Numbered from the stretch's first letter, positions 1 to 13,841 are shown. The stretch: 64,000 nt of DNA from Strigops habroptila (GCF_004027225.2 NC_044282.2:52733593-52797592); one strand, 5' to 3'. The notes: generated from the letters alone by a model not told the origin. A program made the numbers and translations.

Positions 1-1068
1 AAAATATTTACCTCCATTTTCATTGCTGAACTCTGACATGGCCTGTCAAGTACAATTACACTCTGCAGATGTTTGACAGAGCATTATTTCTTTCTGCAAA
101 AAGAAGACACTTGCTAGCTCTGCCAGCCAGCCTTTGAACAGGCTTTGTGTCTTCTCACTTTTTTGTTGTTTTTAATACACAGCTCAGACTAATATGTATT
201 TAAGAGAAAAGTCTTCCGTTGCATTGATTTATTTGCAGATGGGATCCTTGACAGGAGCAGAGAGAGTATGGAAGTGATTAAACTTTCACTCTTACTCAGG
301 TCTGTGGCAGAACGTAATGTTGAGAATTATCAACTTTGAAGAGCAGAAGCAGAAGGGAAAGCTGTTATTCCCTGAACTGGTCAGGACCCAGGCCTCATGG
401 GTGTCATGGAAAAGATGTGCTATGAACTCCAGGCAACAAATCACAGTTGTTTCCTTTGGGCTCTGCTTCGAGTTAGTTGGTGTGAGCAGGGAATGCAGAC
501 GTGTGATACGAGCTCTCCTGGAGAAGATATCTGCTGGGGGTTACTCATGCACCCCTGCAGCCCAGCCTGCTCCTCAGACCTGTCCCCTTTCTCCTCCTGT
601 GGCTCCATGTGCCAGAGCTGTGCCAGAGGTGCTCACTGGCCTAAAGTCTCATAAACCAATCAGCTTCTGCTAGGCTCCTAGGCAGGAGCCACGTTGTCCC
701 AGGAACATGCAGTGTAGTAAGTCCCGGGCCCAGGCAGGTAATTCCTCTACATATGGATTTTAATGCTATCAATCCCCTCCTCTCTGCTGCCTCAATACCC
801 ACCGTGTGCCTCCCCACAAACATACACAGGATTCACCGCATGAGTTTTCACACACACGGAGAGAAGAGAAAAATTAAAGGTATGCCTCAGTCAGATGAGT
901 AGGGAACACTGGTGGGAAGAAGGACGAGTTCTGGCAACCCAGGCTGGAGCTTGCCCAGGGACTGCCATCCAGCACAAGGAGATGTGGGAAGGAAAGGAAG
1001 TGCTTAGAAGCACCATCCAAAGTTTCAAACTTTGCCTTTCAGGTAGCAGTCTTGGAGGCTCACTTTGC

Positions 1069-1091
1069 AAAAAAAAAAAAAAAAAAAAAAA
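1069..1091. repeat. A23 homopolymer
   Basis: There are 23 consecutive A residues. No AATAAA signal or recognisable gene copy is seen immediately upstream, so it is not clearly the tail of a retrocopy. Confidence 0.95.
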
Positions 1092-4000
1092 TGGAGAGAA
1101 TCAGAGTCTTCATTTTATTTTATTTCAGTGTGAGAGCACAAAGTGATTCTGACCTGCATAGACCCCCATCAAGTCCAATAGATGTCACAGTCCAAAACCA
1201 AGGTCATCATCCATTCCCAACACTCCACTGTTGTCACAGAAGAAAAAAATGGATAAATCAGAGGTATCCCTGCCACTGTCCCATTTAATTTCCAGATTTC
1301 CAGTAACCGAATAGACCTTATAGTCCTGATGGCTACACCATACCACGTCTATACCTCCAACGTTGTCAGAGTTACACAGTGCTCAAGTTTAATGGCAAAA
1401 CTAACACAGCAATGTCCTAGTTATTAGAGTATTTTGATCAACATAAATGTTCTTCCACTGATAGACCCAGGCAGCTGCCAAAGTTCTGTTTTCTCAGGCC
1501 ACAGTAGTGAAGTCATTTGCGGTATTTTTTTAAATAGCTGAGAATAAAACTGTTGTGTTATGTACACATAGGGCTTGAGCATCAGAGGCATGTACTGGAA
1601 ACAAATCTTAATTAGGATTACACAGAGTGTGAGATTAACAAACCCAGAGGACAATGAAGTTGTAATATCAAAATGCTATTCATTTCATCTTCAAAGAATT
1701 AACAATTACCTGGACTGCCACAACAAACATAAGAGTAGTCCTTAAGCATGTACTGTGCCCAGTTCAGCAGTGTGTCCCATCAGTCTGATATTAGATCAAC
1801 TCCATTTAAATTAGTGGGCTCACTGGCAGAAGACAGTGCACATACAGTAAAGCTCAGGAACAAATACGTATTGAATTAATGCTTTCAGATATGCTTATAT
1901 GAATATTGACAACATATTAATTTGCAAAAATGACCTAAAATTTCAGAAGATCCTCCAGATCTACCTTATCAAACGTGTAGACTTTTACACATTGACTTTC
2001 TGTTGTTTCTGATTTTCTGCAGCTTTCTTAATTTTTATTTTCTTTGAATTCCTCTGATGTCTAAATTTCTCTGCCTTGCTCTCTGCTTAATAAAAATGTA
2101 ACTTTTAAAGAATTGACCTTTTAAATCATGGCTTGGTCTTATATCATCTGTTCTTTGCATCACAGTGGAAGAAACAGGAGCCTCACAGTTGCAGGAGGCT
2201 CTCAGATGCAATGACTACATCCCTACAAATAAACCAGTCAGCTCCAGGCCCTGTTCTCTGGCCCTGAGAGCAGAAGCATCCTGTCATAACATGGCCACAT
2301 GCATTTATTAAACTCTCCTGGCCTCTAAAATATGGAGGCTGCATCCAAACTGTCTTTTCGATGGTCCCCGGCCCAGCCTAACTCCTGAACTCGGACCAGG
2401 AATAGTAAGAAAAGCTTTCCATAAACCCAAGCCAAAACCGTGCCAAGGACAACTCTAACAATTTAATGACAGAAACATCATCCAGGTCCAAGGCAAGACC
2501 TCTGGCACTGCTAATTTATTAGTATAGACACTGCAAAGGGAGATGACTAATTGCCGAAGAAAGAGGTGATTCTTGGCCGTACCCTGCAGCCAACACTAAC
2601 ACAAATAGCTCCTCAAGGGCCATGCAGGCTCCCCTGGGTAAACTGCACTGGGAACCTGGGGATTCCTCTGCCTTCAGCATGCTGCATCCTTAATCCCACC
2701 TCAAGTGTGTTGTTATACGCTCTTTTAAAGAGTGTATAACAGCACCACAACCTTGGTATTGACCCCTTTTATTTCTTGGTCAGACCTGCTGCTGCTCCCC
2801 CTTTCCTCCATGGTGCCCCTCAGACCATGTCATTAACTACAGTCCTCTTCCATCATCTCTGAGCCTACAAATTTAGGCTAACGGAGACCTAGCACTATGT
2901 AAAAAATAACAAGGCTGACCATATTCACAGTATGTGGGCACATATCCCACTGACGCCAAGAAGAACTACAGGAACATAACCAAAGAAAGAATTCAGTCCA
3001 AAAAGATTTGGATCTGCAGCATAATTATGGTAACATCATGAGATTATGTTACTAACAGTGCCTGAAATATCTGCTGCTGAAAGATAGATTCATATTAACA
3101 GCATGTGCCATTTGTTGGGAGCATTGTGATAAAAACAACTATCATATTGCTAGAAGTCTGATGCTTTATAAAGGCTATGTGTCATGCAGCAGTCTTGTAT
3201 CATCAGTAGGAGAGACTGAAATGATACTTCTTGGCTTCAGAGAGGAAAGTACCACTTAAACTCAAAAAGGTACAAAATCCCAGCATTTCACAGCATAATA
3301 TCTACTTTTCTGTCTTTATTCTCCTTTCTTCCCGTCTGCTGATGACACCTGTCCTTTACCAACTTAGAAGGCCACTCCTGATGACATTGAGCTCGACAAA
3401 TCTGTCATTGCTGTCTTTTAGAGTGTCACAAGTCTTGTCAAGTGCCTGACATATCTGCATAGCCCCCCACCACTTCTTCCACCCATGGGCCATCACCCTG
3501 TGCACTAACATGACAACTTGACTTGAGCCCAACAGCCCAACTCACACCCAGGCACCTCAGAGGGCCAGTAACTCATCTGGAGCAATTCTTTATGGCGACC
3601 AATGAACACGACTCTCCAATCTAGTTGTCAGGGCAATTGTGTGGATAAAAAGGTAAGTTCTAGGTCCTGTCCACTACTTGTGAACATCAGCACAAACCAC
3701 TGCAACAGCCCATGGAAGATCAGGATGTACCCACCAACTGTTTTCTCTCTCCCTTTTTAATCTTTTCCTGCTGAATCCAGCATCTTTATTATCTCTAGGA
3801 GCAGTCTCAAAAACAGGAAGAAGTCTGACTTTCCCCTCTTTTTGTCCTTTTCCAAGCACCCTGGTGGGCAGGACATTTTCAAGGCATGGAATTGTAGGAT
3901 CGTCTCTGAAGGAACAGGTCATGAAACGCCAGTCATCCATTGTTCATAAATAAGGCAGCACCACTTTTATTGTACATTTTTTAGTTGAACTAATCATAAC

Positions 4001-4400
4001 AACTGTGTGGGTTTTGTGGCAGCTTGTGGCCACATCATTTTGAGCATGCCTATGGGAACAAGTATGTCCCCATTCTGCCCTGGATTTGATCAGAGAATCC
4101 AGGCTGGTCTTAAGCGGAAGGGCTTCCCTGGGCTACTCTGGCATCTGCAGCATGAGAAATGTAGGTGCATATGAGCTTTGCTTTCAAAAGTCAGGTCAGA
4201 TACCTACCCACAGACTTTAGAGATCCATCTATTTCAGAAGTGGCTTTGAAGCTCACACTTTTAAACTCATCTCTGTACTTTCTGGCAAAACTCACCCTAT
4301 GTACCCAAAGTCATTGGTAGTTCAGGCCAAATTTATACAAAGAGGTCAACAGATCATTTGAAGTTAAAGTAATGCTCTGGTGAGGAACGGGGTCTTTTTA

Positions 4401-4448
4401 CCTAATAAAATTTCAGACAAGCCTAATAAAATTTCAGACAAGCCTAAT
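4401..4448. repeat. Perfect 21-bp tandem duplication
   Basis: The unit CCTAATAAAATTTCAGACAA G occurs at 4401-4421 and again, identical, at 4422-4442, followed by a partial CCTAAT. The exact identity suggests a recent slippage or duplication event. Confidence 0.95.
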
Positions 4449-7124
4449 TTTGGCTACTACAATATTTCCTCATGTTAAAGAAAAACTTTTTCTTTTCTAC
4501 TAAGACTTATCATAATGACATTTATTTTGATAGTAACAAATACTAATTCTCTCCTCATTGCTAGGTTATTTTCTTTGCCATTCTAACAATTTGCTTACAG
4601 TATTATTAAGTAGCATTGGTTTGGGTTTTTTTCACCCAGAAAATCACTTCTCCGAGGGTGTCTATTTTAGAACTATCTTCTCCATATGAACAAGGCAGAT
4701 CTAAACCCTAAATCTCTGCACCGACTCCAGTTGATTTTGGATCAAGAACTAACAGCCCTTACAGCTGTCTGTTCAGGGAGACAACCTCTGAGATAAGTGC
4801 TTTCAAAGTAAGTGTCTTCTCAATGACTGAAAAGAAGTGCCCAGTAATTTTCTTCCAAATTACTTCCAAACTTCCAAAAAGCTACCCCTAGCAATAGAAA
4901 GCAGTAAGATGGAGCACTTGTCCAGAACAAAACAGAGCTGTGTAGTCCCTAAAACCCCTTACTTATTTGGTTCCGTTAACAAGGTCAGATACTTTCCCAT
5001 TCTTCTGTTGGGACACATCTCAGAACCTTGGTTCTGATTGTTGTTCTTTGCCACGCCACAGCTCTGTGCCATACATGATTTCATGGTTCTTTTCCAGTAA
5101 TTAACATAATACCAAAGGGCAAGGAGGGGTTGTGGCTGGAAATTAATGCTATAGAAAAGGCCCATTAATCATGGCTTTCTACAAGCCAAATTAACTACAG
5201 AAAGTAGTGCTGATAACATAACAAAAATTAACTACAGAAAGCTGCTGAAAATATGCAAATACAGGCTAAGCCTTTGGAATTTTTGCCTTAAAAAGATTTT
5301 AAACAAACAAAACAATTCTTTTGCTTATAGGAAACAACTTGTCAACTTTTTTCTACACAGGTTCAGAAACAGATCAGCCCAACAATATCTTAGTGGGTTT
5401 TAGATTCTGTTTATTGGTTTCTAACTAGGATCTAATCTGTGAAGGAAAAAAAATGCTTTCATTTCTGATGTAATCCTGTTGCCTACAGATGTGCATTTAT
5501 TAATAAATATCAACTGCTAGACATACAAAACTAGAGGAGGTGAAAAGAAACCTTCCCAGTGTAATTAACTGCACAACTTTTTAGTTAAAAATCACAATGT
5601 CCTTAACATTTGACAAAAGTATTTTTTGAATAATGGAAAAATTCACTTTTCGGGTTTCATGCTAAAAAAAAATGTTGAACACTTTTGACCATAATTCAGA
5701 AGTTACTGAATTTAGTGGAAAGACTTGGACTTTGGATCAATTTGGAACTTTTCCCAGGAGGACTATCTCTTTTCCTGGGGTGGAAGAAAGTAACCACCAT
5801 GTATAAAATTCACTTATAGAGCAGGCAGAAGGCAAGTGTGCTCATCTCTGAAAAGAAACAATGTGAGACACAAAGGATCTTTAGTTTGCCATATCATGTT
5901 TACAAGAATGTCATATAGTAACTAAATAAACCAAATTGTTTCATCAAGTGGAAGATATAAGCAAATTAACAGTTCCAAGGCCTTTATGTAGGATTCATTT
6001 CCCATAATTCACATGTCTGACATTTAGATGTTTAAGCCTGAACTAATCCATAAATTCCCTTTAGGGTTGAGGAAAGAAGCAGCCACCTCCAAGAAGTTAG
6101 TTATCTTATCCTGTGGTAGACACAGCAGTCAGGGCTATACGCTGGAGATGTTGAATTCTTCGTCTGAGAGCTGAAGGCGAATATTTCCATTTTCAAATAC
6201 AATTTTAGGTCTGTGCAGCTGGGCTCACTGTTAGAGTGAGCAGCGATGCTTAGATGAACAAACCATGCATGCATCTATCAGTCAAAAGAAAACAGATCTG
6301 TGGTTTTCATCAGCAGGAAGCTCTGAATTAATGCAAAGTCTAAAAAGCCACTTGGATGCTCTCTATTTTTATAGACTGCTCAGGGGGAAACTATGAAGGA
6401 AAATGTGGAATGGAAAGGGAAAAAATTGAGAAAAATGAAAGATTTCTACAGAACATTTTTACTTTTGGAGTGAAACTCCCTAAACATCAATTCTTCACTG
6501 AAATTAATGTCAGCATTCCTTCAACTCTTCAGACATGTTAACTTAAAGCTAATTTCTTAAATGGACTTACACATTTTTTATAAAATTTCTTCAAATTTAA
6601 AAAACAGTTTTGACATAAAAGTTTCCGAAATCCAAAGTAGATAGTCTTTGTGTGAGTATGTGTGAGAGAAAGAGGGAGAGACAGTCCATCTGCCTCATCA
6701 AAAATTATGCAAGAGATTCAAATCATGCCTCTATAAGTGAGGCAAAAACCAGATGTTTTAGCCCACAAAAAGCTTTTCATAAAATGCTTGAGGTTTTGTT
6801 TTACTTCCAATGAAAAAAAGAAAATAAATAGTTATATTTTGATATTTTTGGGGGGTAAACAGAATCCACCAGAAAGGCTATCTTTAGCGTGAATAGTTCT
6901 GGTTATATCACAGGCACTTAGATTGTCACAGCTACAAGGATGGTGAATGGTGGAGACAACTGACTGTCACTGGAACCAGTGCATCATTTAAAGAACTTTT
7001 TGCCTGGGGTTATCAAATCCAAACAGTGAAAAAGAGAAAAAGAAGGAGGAAGCAGCCTGGCAGAGCCCATCATTGCTCACCCAGTGCAAATGCAGAACAG
7101 CTTTCCTGCCCTTGGAAACATTCC

Positions 7125-7170
7125 TCTGGATTTACACTGGAGTAAATTAGAGAAGAATTCACTGTAATCA
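7125..7170. repeat. Short fragment of an ancient amniote-type repeat
   Basis: CTGGATTTACACTGGAGTAA ATTAGAGAAGAATTCACTG resembles the recurrent 'ggatttacaccagtgtaaatgagagcagaat' unit seen in old amniote repeats. It lies 500 bp from the 7.7-kb element and may belong to the same family. Confidence 0.35.
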
Positions 7171-7659
7171 TACAAAACCGTTTACAGTTTTAATAGGAAA
7201 GAAGGTTAAAAATACAAAGGGAACAGTGAAGCATCTTTTTCACATTACCAATGTTTTCAAAACTTTATCAGACTCAAATTTAGCTTTTAAATGTAGGTCA
7301 GAATCAGAACCAGGATTCAAGTTCGCCAAACTCACCCATGTTTTGTGCTTTCTGCTACAAAGAATTTAAATTTATTAAATCAAAGTTCATGGAACTGGAA
7401 TCTATAAACACAAACTTACATATCCTTGTTGTTGTTCAATATTGATTTGTTTTGCAATGATTTAAAGCCACCACAGGGCAAAACAGTGTCTAAAAAGAAA
7501 CACTGGGAAAAGAAAAAAAAGAAAAGGAAAGAGCTTCTTAGTACACCCAAATGGTTCAGGAGAAGAAGTGTGTAGAAATTTATCTAGCTCAGAGGAAACT
7601 TATTAGTCCTTGGAGAAGAGAACACAAGTGCTATATTCCTATAAAATTTGGAGGTGACT

Positions 7660-7852
7660 GAATAACCTCATGCTGGACCAGATACAGGCCCATGAAAATT
7701 GCTGGGAATCTCTCCACTGACTACAATAGGCTCTGGATTAGGTCTCTTTTCCTTTTTTAGGCAAGGCAACACAAAATGGGGTGAAATCCTGTCCCCAGTG
7801 AAGCCAACGGGAGTTTTGCCACTGACTTCATTTGGACTAGAAATTCACTCCT
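7660..7852. repeat. Ancient amniote-type repeat with imperfect hairpin
   Basis: CCACTGACTACAATAGGCTC TGGATTAGGTC and GGGGTGAAATCCTGTCCCCA GTGAAGCC resemble widespread old amniote repeats of the 'ttgacttcaatggg' type. Left arm 7777-7805 and right arm 7822-7852 are roughly complementary around GGGAGTTTTGCC, as in a small inverted-repeat element. No family name can be given from sequence alone. Confidence 0.5.
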
Positions 7853-8489
7853 CCTCTGTTATCAGAATATAAAGTGTGTTTTCCGGACCTAATCTGATTG
7901 TAAAAGAAGACAGGAACAAAAAATCTGCAGCAACATCCAAACACAGGGTACATCATAAAATGGCAATAATACCATGTTTCCAATGGCGTAAGAAACTCAA
8001 AATTACAACGGAACATGAAGCAGCATGAGTGCATACTAGAAGCTAAATTACCTGCCAGTACTTCTTCATATTGCAAACTGCGACATAGAAATTTTGAGGC
8101 AAATGAAAAATCAGGAGTCTCATTTCCAAAAAAAGACTGACCTACCTACCCAGTCCTGCTGGCATTTCTGTGGTTGGTTATCTTGTTAAAGTTTCACAAA
8201 AGATCTCATAAGCAAAATGTTTGCATCTGATTTTCCATCCTTGAATTTCACTCACCATGACTAAATAAAAATAAAAGAAGAAGAAAAAATTCTTTTCCCT
8301 GAAGTTGTTCTTAGATGCGTATACATAAAAAGGAGAAACACTGAGTGGATGCCCATCCAATTTTGCTAGTAGTAAGGTCTGGTGATTTTGGGGGGTGACA
8401 GAAGAGTTCTGTTCCTTTCAGAGCAGCCCTTGCACTGGCTCATCACAGGGTCACATAGTTGTTGGTCTGGAATGAGGGATGTAGGGAGT

Positions 8490-8696
8490 GGGAGCACACT
8501 TTTTAATTTCTTCACTGAAAGGGTGATCGGGCATTGGAACAGGCTTCCGAGAGAAGTGGTGGAATCGCTGTCCATGAAAGATGAAGCTCTCAGTGATATG
8601 GTTTAGTGGTGGACTTGGCAGTCCTGGGGTAGCGGTTGGACTTGATGATCTTAAAGGTCTTTTCCAACTTAGCTGATTCTATGATTCTATGATTTT
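8490..8696 (+). mobile_element. CR1 LINE 3' end with ATTCTATGA tail
   Basis: It includes a remnant of the CR1 ORF2 C-terminus (GHWNRLPREVVESLSMKDEA), then GTTGGACTTGATGATCTTAA and AGGTCTTTTCCAACTT. It ends in GATTCTATGATTCTATGATT, the diagnostic CR1 3' microsatellite. The 5' end is truncated and the left boundary is approximate. Confidence 0.92.
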
Positions 8697-10999
8697 GGAG
8701 CTCATCTACATCAGTGTAATGCTTTTGTGAAAGCACAGCCCCAGCTCAGAGCTAGTGGCTGTTCTGAAGAGAGGAAGAGGTACATCAGCGCCTGCCCCAG
8801 AGGTCACCTCCCTCAACGTCCCAAAGAATTTTGAACCTGGCCTATTCATTCACTAGGAGCCAACCTAGGAAACACACTGGAAAGTAAAAAAGGCACGTAG
8901 TGAAATTAAACATCTGAAATCTCTTGCAGTCCAGAGGCAGGCACATGAAAAAGGAAACAATAAGGAGTGTTGTCTTTTTCAGCATAGACTGCAGATCGGA
9001 GCATTGAGACTGGGCCCCAGATGAGAGCGGCAGGATGCAGCTGACGATGTACTGACTCATGTATCCACTGACAAGTAGCAGTATTAAAACAGAGTATAAA
9101 GATGCCACAACTCTGCATGAGCAATTCATCAGCCAAAGCAGACACAAGTGCATTAGCAAAGCCAGCAGTTCCCAGCTGGTAAGGCACAAGCCTAAAGCAG
9201 ATGCAGGGCTGTGTTGAGATCCAGGGTATCTTCATACCAGTAAAATAAACCAGGTCTGTGGTTCCCCCCGCCAAATTGTGCCTAGGAGAGGTGGTTGGCA
9301 CATGCTAGGGATCACGCTGACAGTTTTACTGAAGGGATTCGCTGTGAACCAAATGGTCTCAGGCCCCCTAAAACCCTCCTGAATCCCTGCCAGACCCCCA
9401 TCCCACTGCTGCTATCACCAAATTGAATGGTAATGCCTGAGGCTAAGGGCAAAATAAGCATAAATGAGGACAGCAATAAGGCTCTCTGAGGTGCAGAGCA
9501 CAGAAATTCTCTAAAGGGAGAGTTGGTGGCAGCAAGTCTGGGAAATGCTGAGCAAAATCAGGAGGAAAGCAGAGTCAAGAGGCCAAAACAAAACATGAGA
9601 CAAGACGGGAGGAATAAGAAGTCCAAGAGACAGCTTAGGGGCATGCTAGAAGGTGTGCTGAAAACAGTCATTCTGAAGTGATTTCAGGAATCAAGTGCAA
9701 GACCTGAAGGTATGGTGGTGACTTTTGTTGGTTTGCTGTGACATCCTGGACCCTCAGGACTCACAGAAAACCAGACTGAAGACATCCACAGGGTAAAAAG
9801 CATTAAACATTTAAATCTGAGATGGCAAGTGGTACTAGGGCAGGCCATGTCAAAATGAAAGAGGGGACAAACTGTCCTGTTTGTCAGAGTTGTGTCTTCA
9901 AAGAAAAATAGCCAATGGTTTCAATATCAAGGGCCATAATATCAGGGGAAAGCTTCAGACACTGCCTAGGTGACAGTGGGCACAGTTTTGCAAGTGCTTT
10001 AAACTGCATTAGAATTAAAGTCCCCAGTCTTTATCATGATGCCCTGCAGCACCTCAGTTGGGAAAAATACAGGTGTAGAGCAGACCTGGCTGGAATGGGG
10101 ATGGAGACAGGCAGCATGGGGGACTGCTGAGAAAGCTATGTCACAGGCACCGCTGGCATGAGAGAGCAGGATGAGCAAGCACACAGCACCGTGTTTCAGT
10201 AGCTCCAAAGCTGGGTAAGATGCAGACACCAGGATCGCAGCAGTGGGCTATGCCTTCCACCAGTCCCATGCCCCAGGATCCAACAAGGGGGATGTAAGCC
10301 AAGGCACCAGTATCTGAGGGCTGTACAAGTCCATCCAAGGCCGAACCAGTGTGCACAGCAGTTTGCCAGTATCACTAATTGTGGATTCACAAACATGCAG
10401 GCCAGTCTGAAAGTTCTTTTCCCCCCCCACATTTTTCTCTTGGATGTGATTTTGGCAGCTAGTTCCCTGGTAATCAGATCTCTTAGTCACTGTCTGCCAC
10501 TATTAAGCCAGTGTTCTCTCACGCTACAATTGCATCCCATATGTAAAGTTATTCCTAAAAGCTGCCTTTGATAATTGCTTTTTCTTCTTTGTATCGGGCA
10601 ATCTTTAAAGACACAGGCACAAGTGAAATAATGGGCTGTTAGGATTTCTTTCTGACGCACTCGTGTGGATGCGATCCAGTTGGCCATTCACAGTATTTCA
10701 AAGACAGTGTATATTTACTCACCCAGCTCAGCTCCAAGGTAAGCACCTAGGCTCACTGCTACAGTGGTGACAGGCTTTATTTACTTTTGCTGTAATGAAG
10801 TGAATTCCGCCACAAAAATGACCTTTGTTAACTGCAGGAGTATGTGCAGGAAAAAGATTGACACCACAGAGATGGACTGTGGATCACAGGAATCTGTTAC
10901 AGGAATCATGATGTGACAGCAAGAAGCAGGGGGGAAAAGAATCACTTTAATTCCCTGCTAAAAATAGTAATGCTTTGGGTTAAACATAGCAGTATTGCC
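8697..10999. other. Intergenic, no gene seen
   Basis: Two overlapping minus-strand frames around 8.8-9.3 kb (up to 131 codons) and several around 10.0-10.5 kb reflect moderately GC-rich DNA with few stops. None resembles a known protein or shows exon structure. Confidence 0.55.
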
Positions 11000-11560
11000 T
11001 CCACACATGGTTTGGTAAGAACCCTATGCAATGTGTCCAGCTCTGGAATTCGCATTTTAAAACACATCAAAAGTTGAAGAGGTTCTGGAAAACATATCTT
11101 TTAACAAGAAATGCCAAGACTTCAATCAGGTTTGGCCGTCAAAGAAACAAAGACCAGTTTTTAAAGCTTCTGAGGTGAAGAGGCATGATATGAGCAACCT
11201 CTTAACTGTATCAGAGAACGGTCCTACAAGATCAATTGGCTGAAAGTGAAGAGTAGAAAAATGTAAACTGAAAATAGGACACAAATTCCTTACAGTGAGA
11301 GAGTAATTAATCACTGAAACATATTACCCAGGGAAGTGGTAAATTCATCATTACTTGGAGCCTTTAAATGCAGATTGGATGTTTAAGTGACATGCTCTAG
11401 TAGTTCAACAGCAAGTTCACAGCCACAGGATCATTCAGTGGTCTAAGTGTAAAATAGTTCCAGTTTTTCACACTGCAAAACTGCTACCTGGAATTAGGTG
11501 GCCCTTGTCACACTGTAGGTTAGAGAAACAGGGACAGTGGCCCATTTCAACCCCCAAATC
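11000..11560 (+). mobile_element. Old, highly diverged CR1 3' region
   Basis: The order of blocks follows old amniote CR1s: GTGTCCAGCTCTGGAATTCG; GTTCTGGAAAACATATCTTT; GATCAATTGGCTGAAAGTGA; ACAGTGAGAGAGTAATTAAT; GAAGTGGTAAATTCATCATT; TTGGAGCCTTTAAATGCAGA. Frames are broken by many stops. The left and right edges are approximate. Confidence 0.75.
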
Positions 11561-13009
11561 TATAAACCCCAAATCTCATTAGCCCGTGAGCATTTAAATT
11601 GTTTTACTTGTCAATTCATCTCTAACTTGGTTATGTTACACATCATGTGCCATTAATATATTACAGTTATGCTGCAAGTAAAGTTTGCAGGTAAAGAGAA
11701 ACTGGAAAAGAAAATGCCTATGTGCAGGCAACAGAGTTAATTTGCAACAACAATTTGAGCTCTGGAATGCCTTACCTTCTGAGTGCCAGCTACTCAGTCT
11801 TAGCACTTCAGTAATTAATTATAGGAAGTTTTTGCTTACTTTATTTTTTAAACCTATGAATCAAATCTTACTGCTTCAGCTGGTAGAATATAAAGGTTTC
11901 TGTACTTCGTTAATCAGAAAGACCCAACAGGCTTGACAGAGACATCTTAAATTTAGCTTTCCCTCGTTGACTGAGTACATTGCCTTAAATGGGAATTTTC
12001 AATCTGTGGAGCTGCAGTCTTTATTGACCACATCAGAAGAAAGTAATTTTATAATGGAAGTATTGCTGGATAGTATTATAAGATAAATCAGATAATGTTG
12101 TAAGAAAATCAGATAAGTTAACTCAGACCTCGAATAGCTAATGACTGAGTTTTGATATGTCAGAAATGCAGGATCCTAAACATTGATGGCTCAACAAAAC
12201 AAGCAAGGTCCAAAGGAAGTTTTTGAGAAGAGGGTAGCAGGCTGGGAGCCACCAAAAATGTCAAAGTAAAAAAGGGAATGACATAGCAGCCGTCTGTCAT
12301 TCATCAAGGGAAACAAGTCCATGAGGTATTTGTATGTGGTAACTCTCTATGACGGATAAAGGTGAATTCAGTTCTGAACAGTAAGGCAGTACACAATCAG
12401 GAACTGCAGGTCATGACCAGTTTCTATTTATTTCATGTAGGCAAACACAGTGCAATCCAAATAACAAAAGTACTTGGGTATTTCCAAACAGTTATATTCT
12501 GACAATGGGAAAATATAAGAAAAATTTGCTAATAGGAAAACTGTAGACAAAACAGATGAGAGACAGTGGACAGATCTTCAAGAACTTGTTAAGTGACCAG
12601 ATAGCATATGATCAACAAAAAAGACAACATTGCCTGAAAGCTTGCCTTGGTTCAGTGATGTACTGAATGCTTGCAATTTCATAAAAAAATCACTTACCAA
12701 ACACAAAACAAACCTTACAGATTAGCAGTTGTAAAGAGTAGTAGGTGTGTAAAAAAGGTAAAAGATCCTAAAGGAAAAGTTCGTGGCTGGCAAAACTATC
12801 TGCAGAAGAAATCTAAACATATTGAGATCAAAGGAAGGCAGATTTCTCAGTGACAAAAGCAAAATTTGCAATAGCAATACTGATAACAAAGAAAAATTAA
12901 ATAAATATCTGTTTTCTGTTTGGCCATGATGTGTTTTAACCACCTAAGTATGATTAGACACTTTTTTTATTTCAAAAAGAAAAAAAAAGAGTCAAAAAGC
13001 GGGAATTAG
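11561..13009. other. Intergenic, AT-rich, probably includes upstream remains of the old CR1
   Basis: No gene is seen. The AT-rich stretch before 13.0 kb may be the more decayed upstream part of the CR1 element called at 13,010, but I cannot align it convincingly. Confidence 0.45.
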
Positions 13010-13735
13010 ATAATATCTACTAAGGATACACATTTTAAAGCCATCGGCCTGGATAACTTGAACCTGGGAGCCCTAACAGACTTGCCTAAAGAAATCTCTA
13101 CTCACTTGTTGCTTATTTTTACTAAACCCCAGAATAACAAAGAAGTCTGAAAACACCAGATGAATGATCACCTTGTGCAAACATTCGAGAGAGGCAAACT
13201 GTACCTACCAGAGCTACAATATTGATTATCCTGACATCAACCTCAAATAAAAGAATAAAAAAAGCACATATGGAATTTAACTGATAACAAAATAAAGGAG
13301 AATAATATAATGAATACCAGACAACATGAAATGCTTTATGGAAAATAGTGTTGCTTAAATAAACTTGAGTTCATTCTCTAAGAAGTTTTTTTTGGATAAA
13401 TGTAACTGTGTAGATGTAATGAAGTTTTATAGGGTGTTTGACTTGGTACCACACAACATTCTGATATAAAAATCAGCAGTATATAGTCCTAAGAAACCGC
13501 ATAAAAAATATATTGAGGATTAGCTAACTGATTACTTACCAATACTCAAAGTATTGCTAAGTAATGTCACTAAATAAGGCTGTTTCTACCAAGGTCACAA
13601 AATGATAGCTATAAACCTGAGACTTATGCTATCCTCAAATATTTGAAAGCAAATATAAAATTACTGTTGATAATTTTTGTTAAATGTAATGATAGTTGGA
13701 ATGACAGACAAAATTGGGGAGAAGACAACCAAAGT
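13010..13735 (+). pseudogene. Decayed CR1 reverse-transcriptase ORF2 remnant
   Basis: GTGTTTGACTTGGTACCACA followed by CAACATTCTGAT corresponds to the CR1 RT string 'AFDLVPHNIL'. The preceding GATAAATGTAACTGTGTAGA and the later ACAAAATTGGGG (the D-T-K-I-G-G region) keep the expected order. The GCCTGGATAACTT block near 13,045 fits the upstream part. Many stops and indels show it is dead. It is probably linked to the tail-like piece at 14,420, but about 700 bp of unrelated sequence lies between them. Confidence 0.55.
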
Positions 13736-13810
13736 GAACTGAACTGCTAGGTAATCTGGGGCTACTCAAAGAAAAAGCTTTTCATAAATTCATATGCCTA
13801 AGAAAGAAAT

Positions 13811-13841
13811 AACAAAACAAAACAAAACAAAACAAAAAAAA
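13811..13841. repeat. (AAAAC)n microsatellite
   Basis: Four to five AAAAC units followed by an A run. Confidence 0.9.

Larger units (their letters stand above)
1..8489. other. Intergenic, no gene seen
   Basis: AT-rich single-copy-looking DNA. It contains the A23 run, the 21-bp duplication at 4.4 kb and two ancient repeat fragments at 7.1 and 7.7 kb. The open frames are short, overlap on both strands and carry no domain. Confidence 0.6.

Noticed and set aside
1040-1091. A23 run considered as the poly-A tail of a processed gene copy
   Set aside because: No polyadenylation signal, no recognisable parent gene upstream, and no obvious target-site duplication.
8842-9301. Two overlapping minus-strand ORFs (115 and 131 codons), considered as a possible endogenous retrovirus or gene remnant
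   Set aside because: No retroviral or cellular motif could be identified and there is no LTR-like structure around them.
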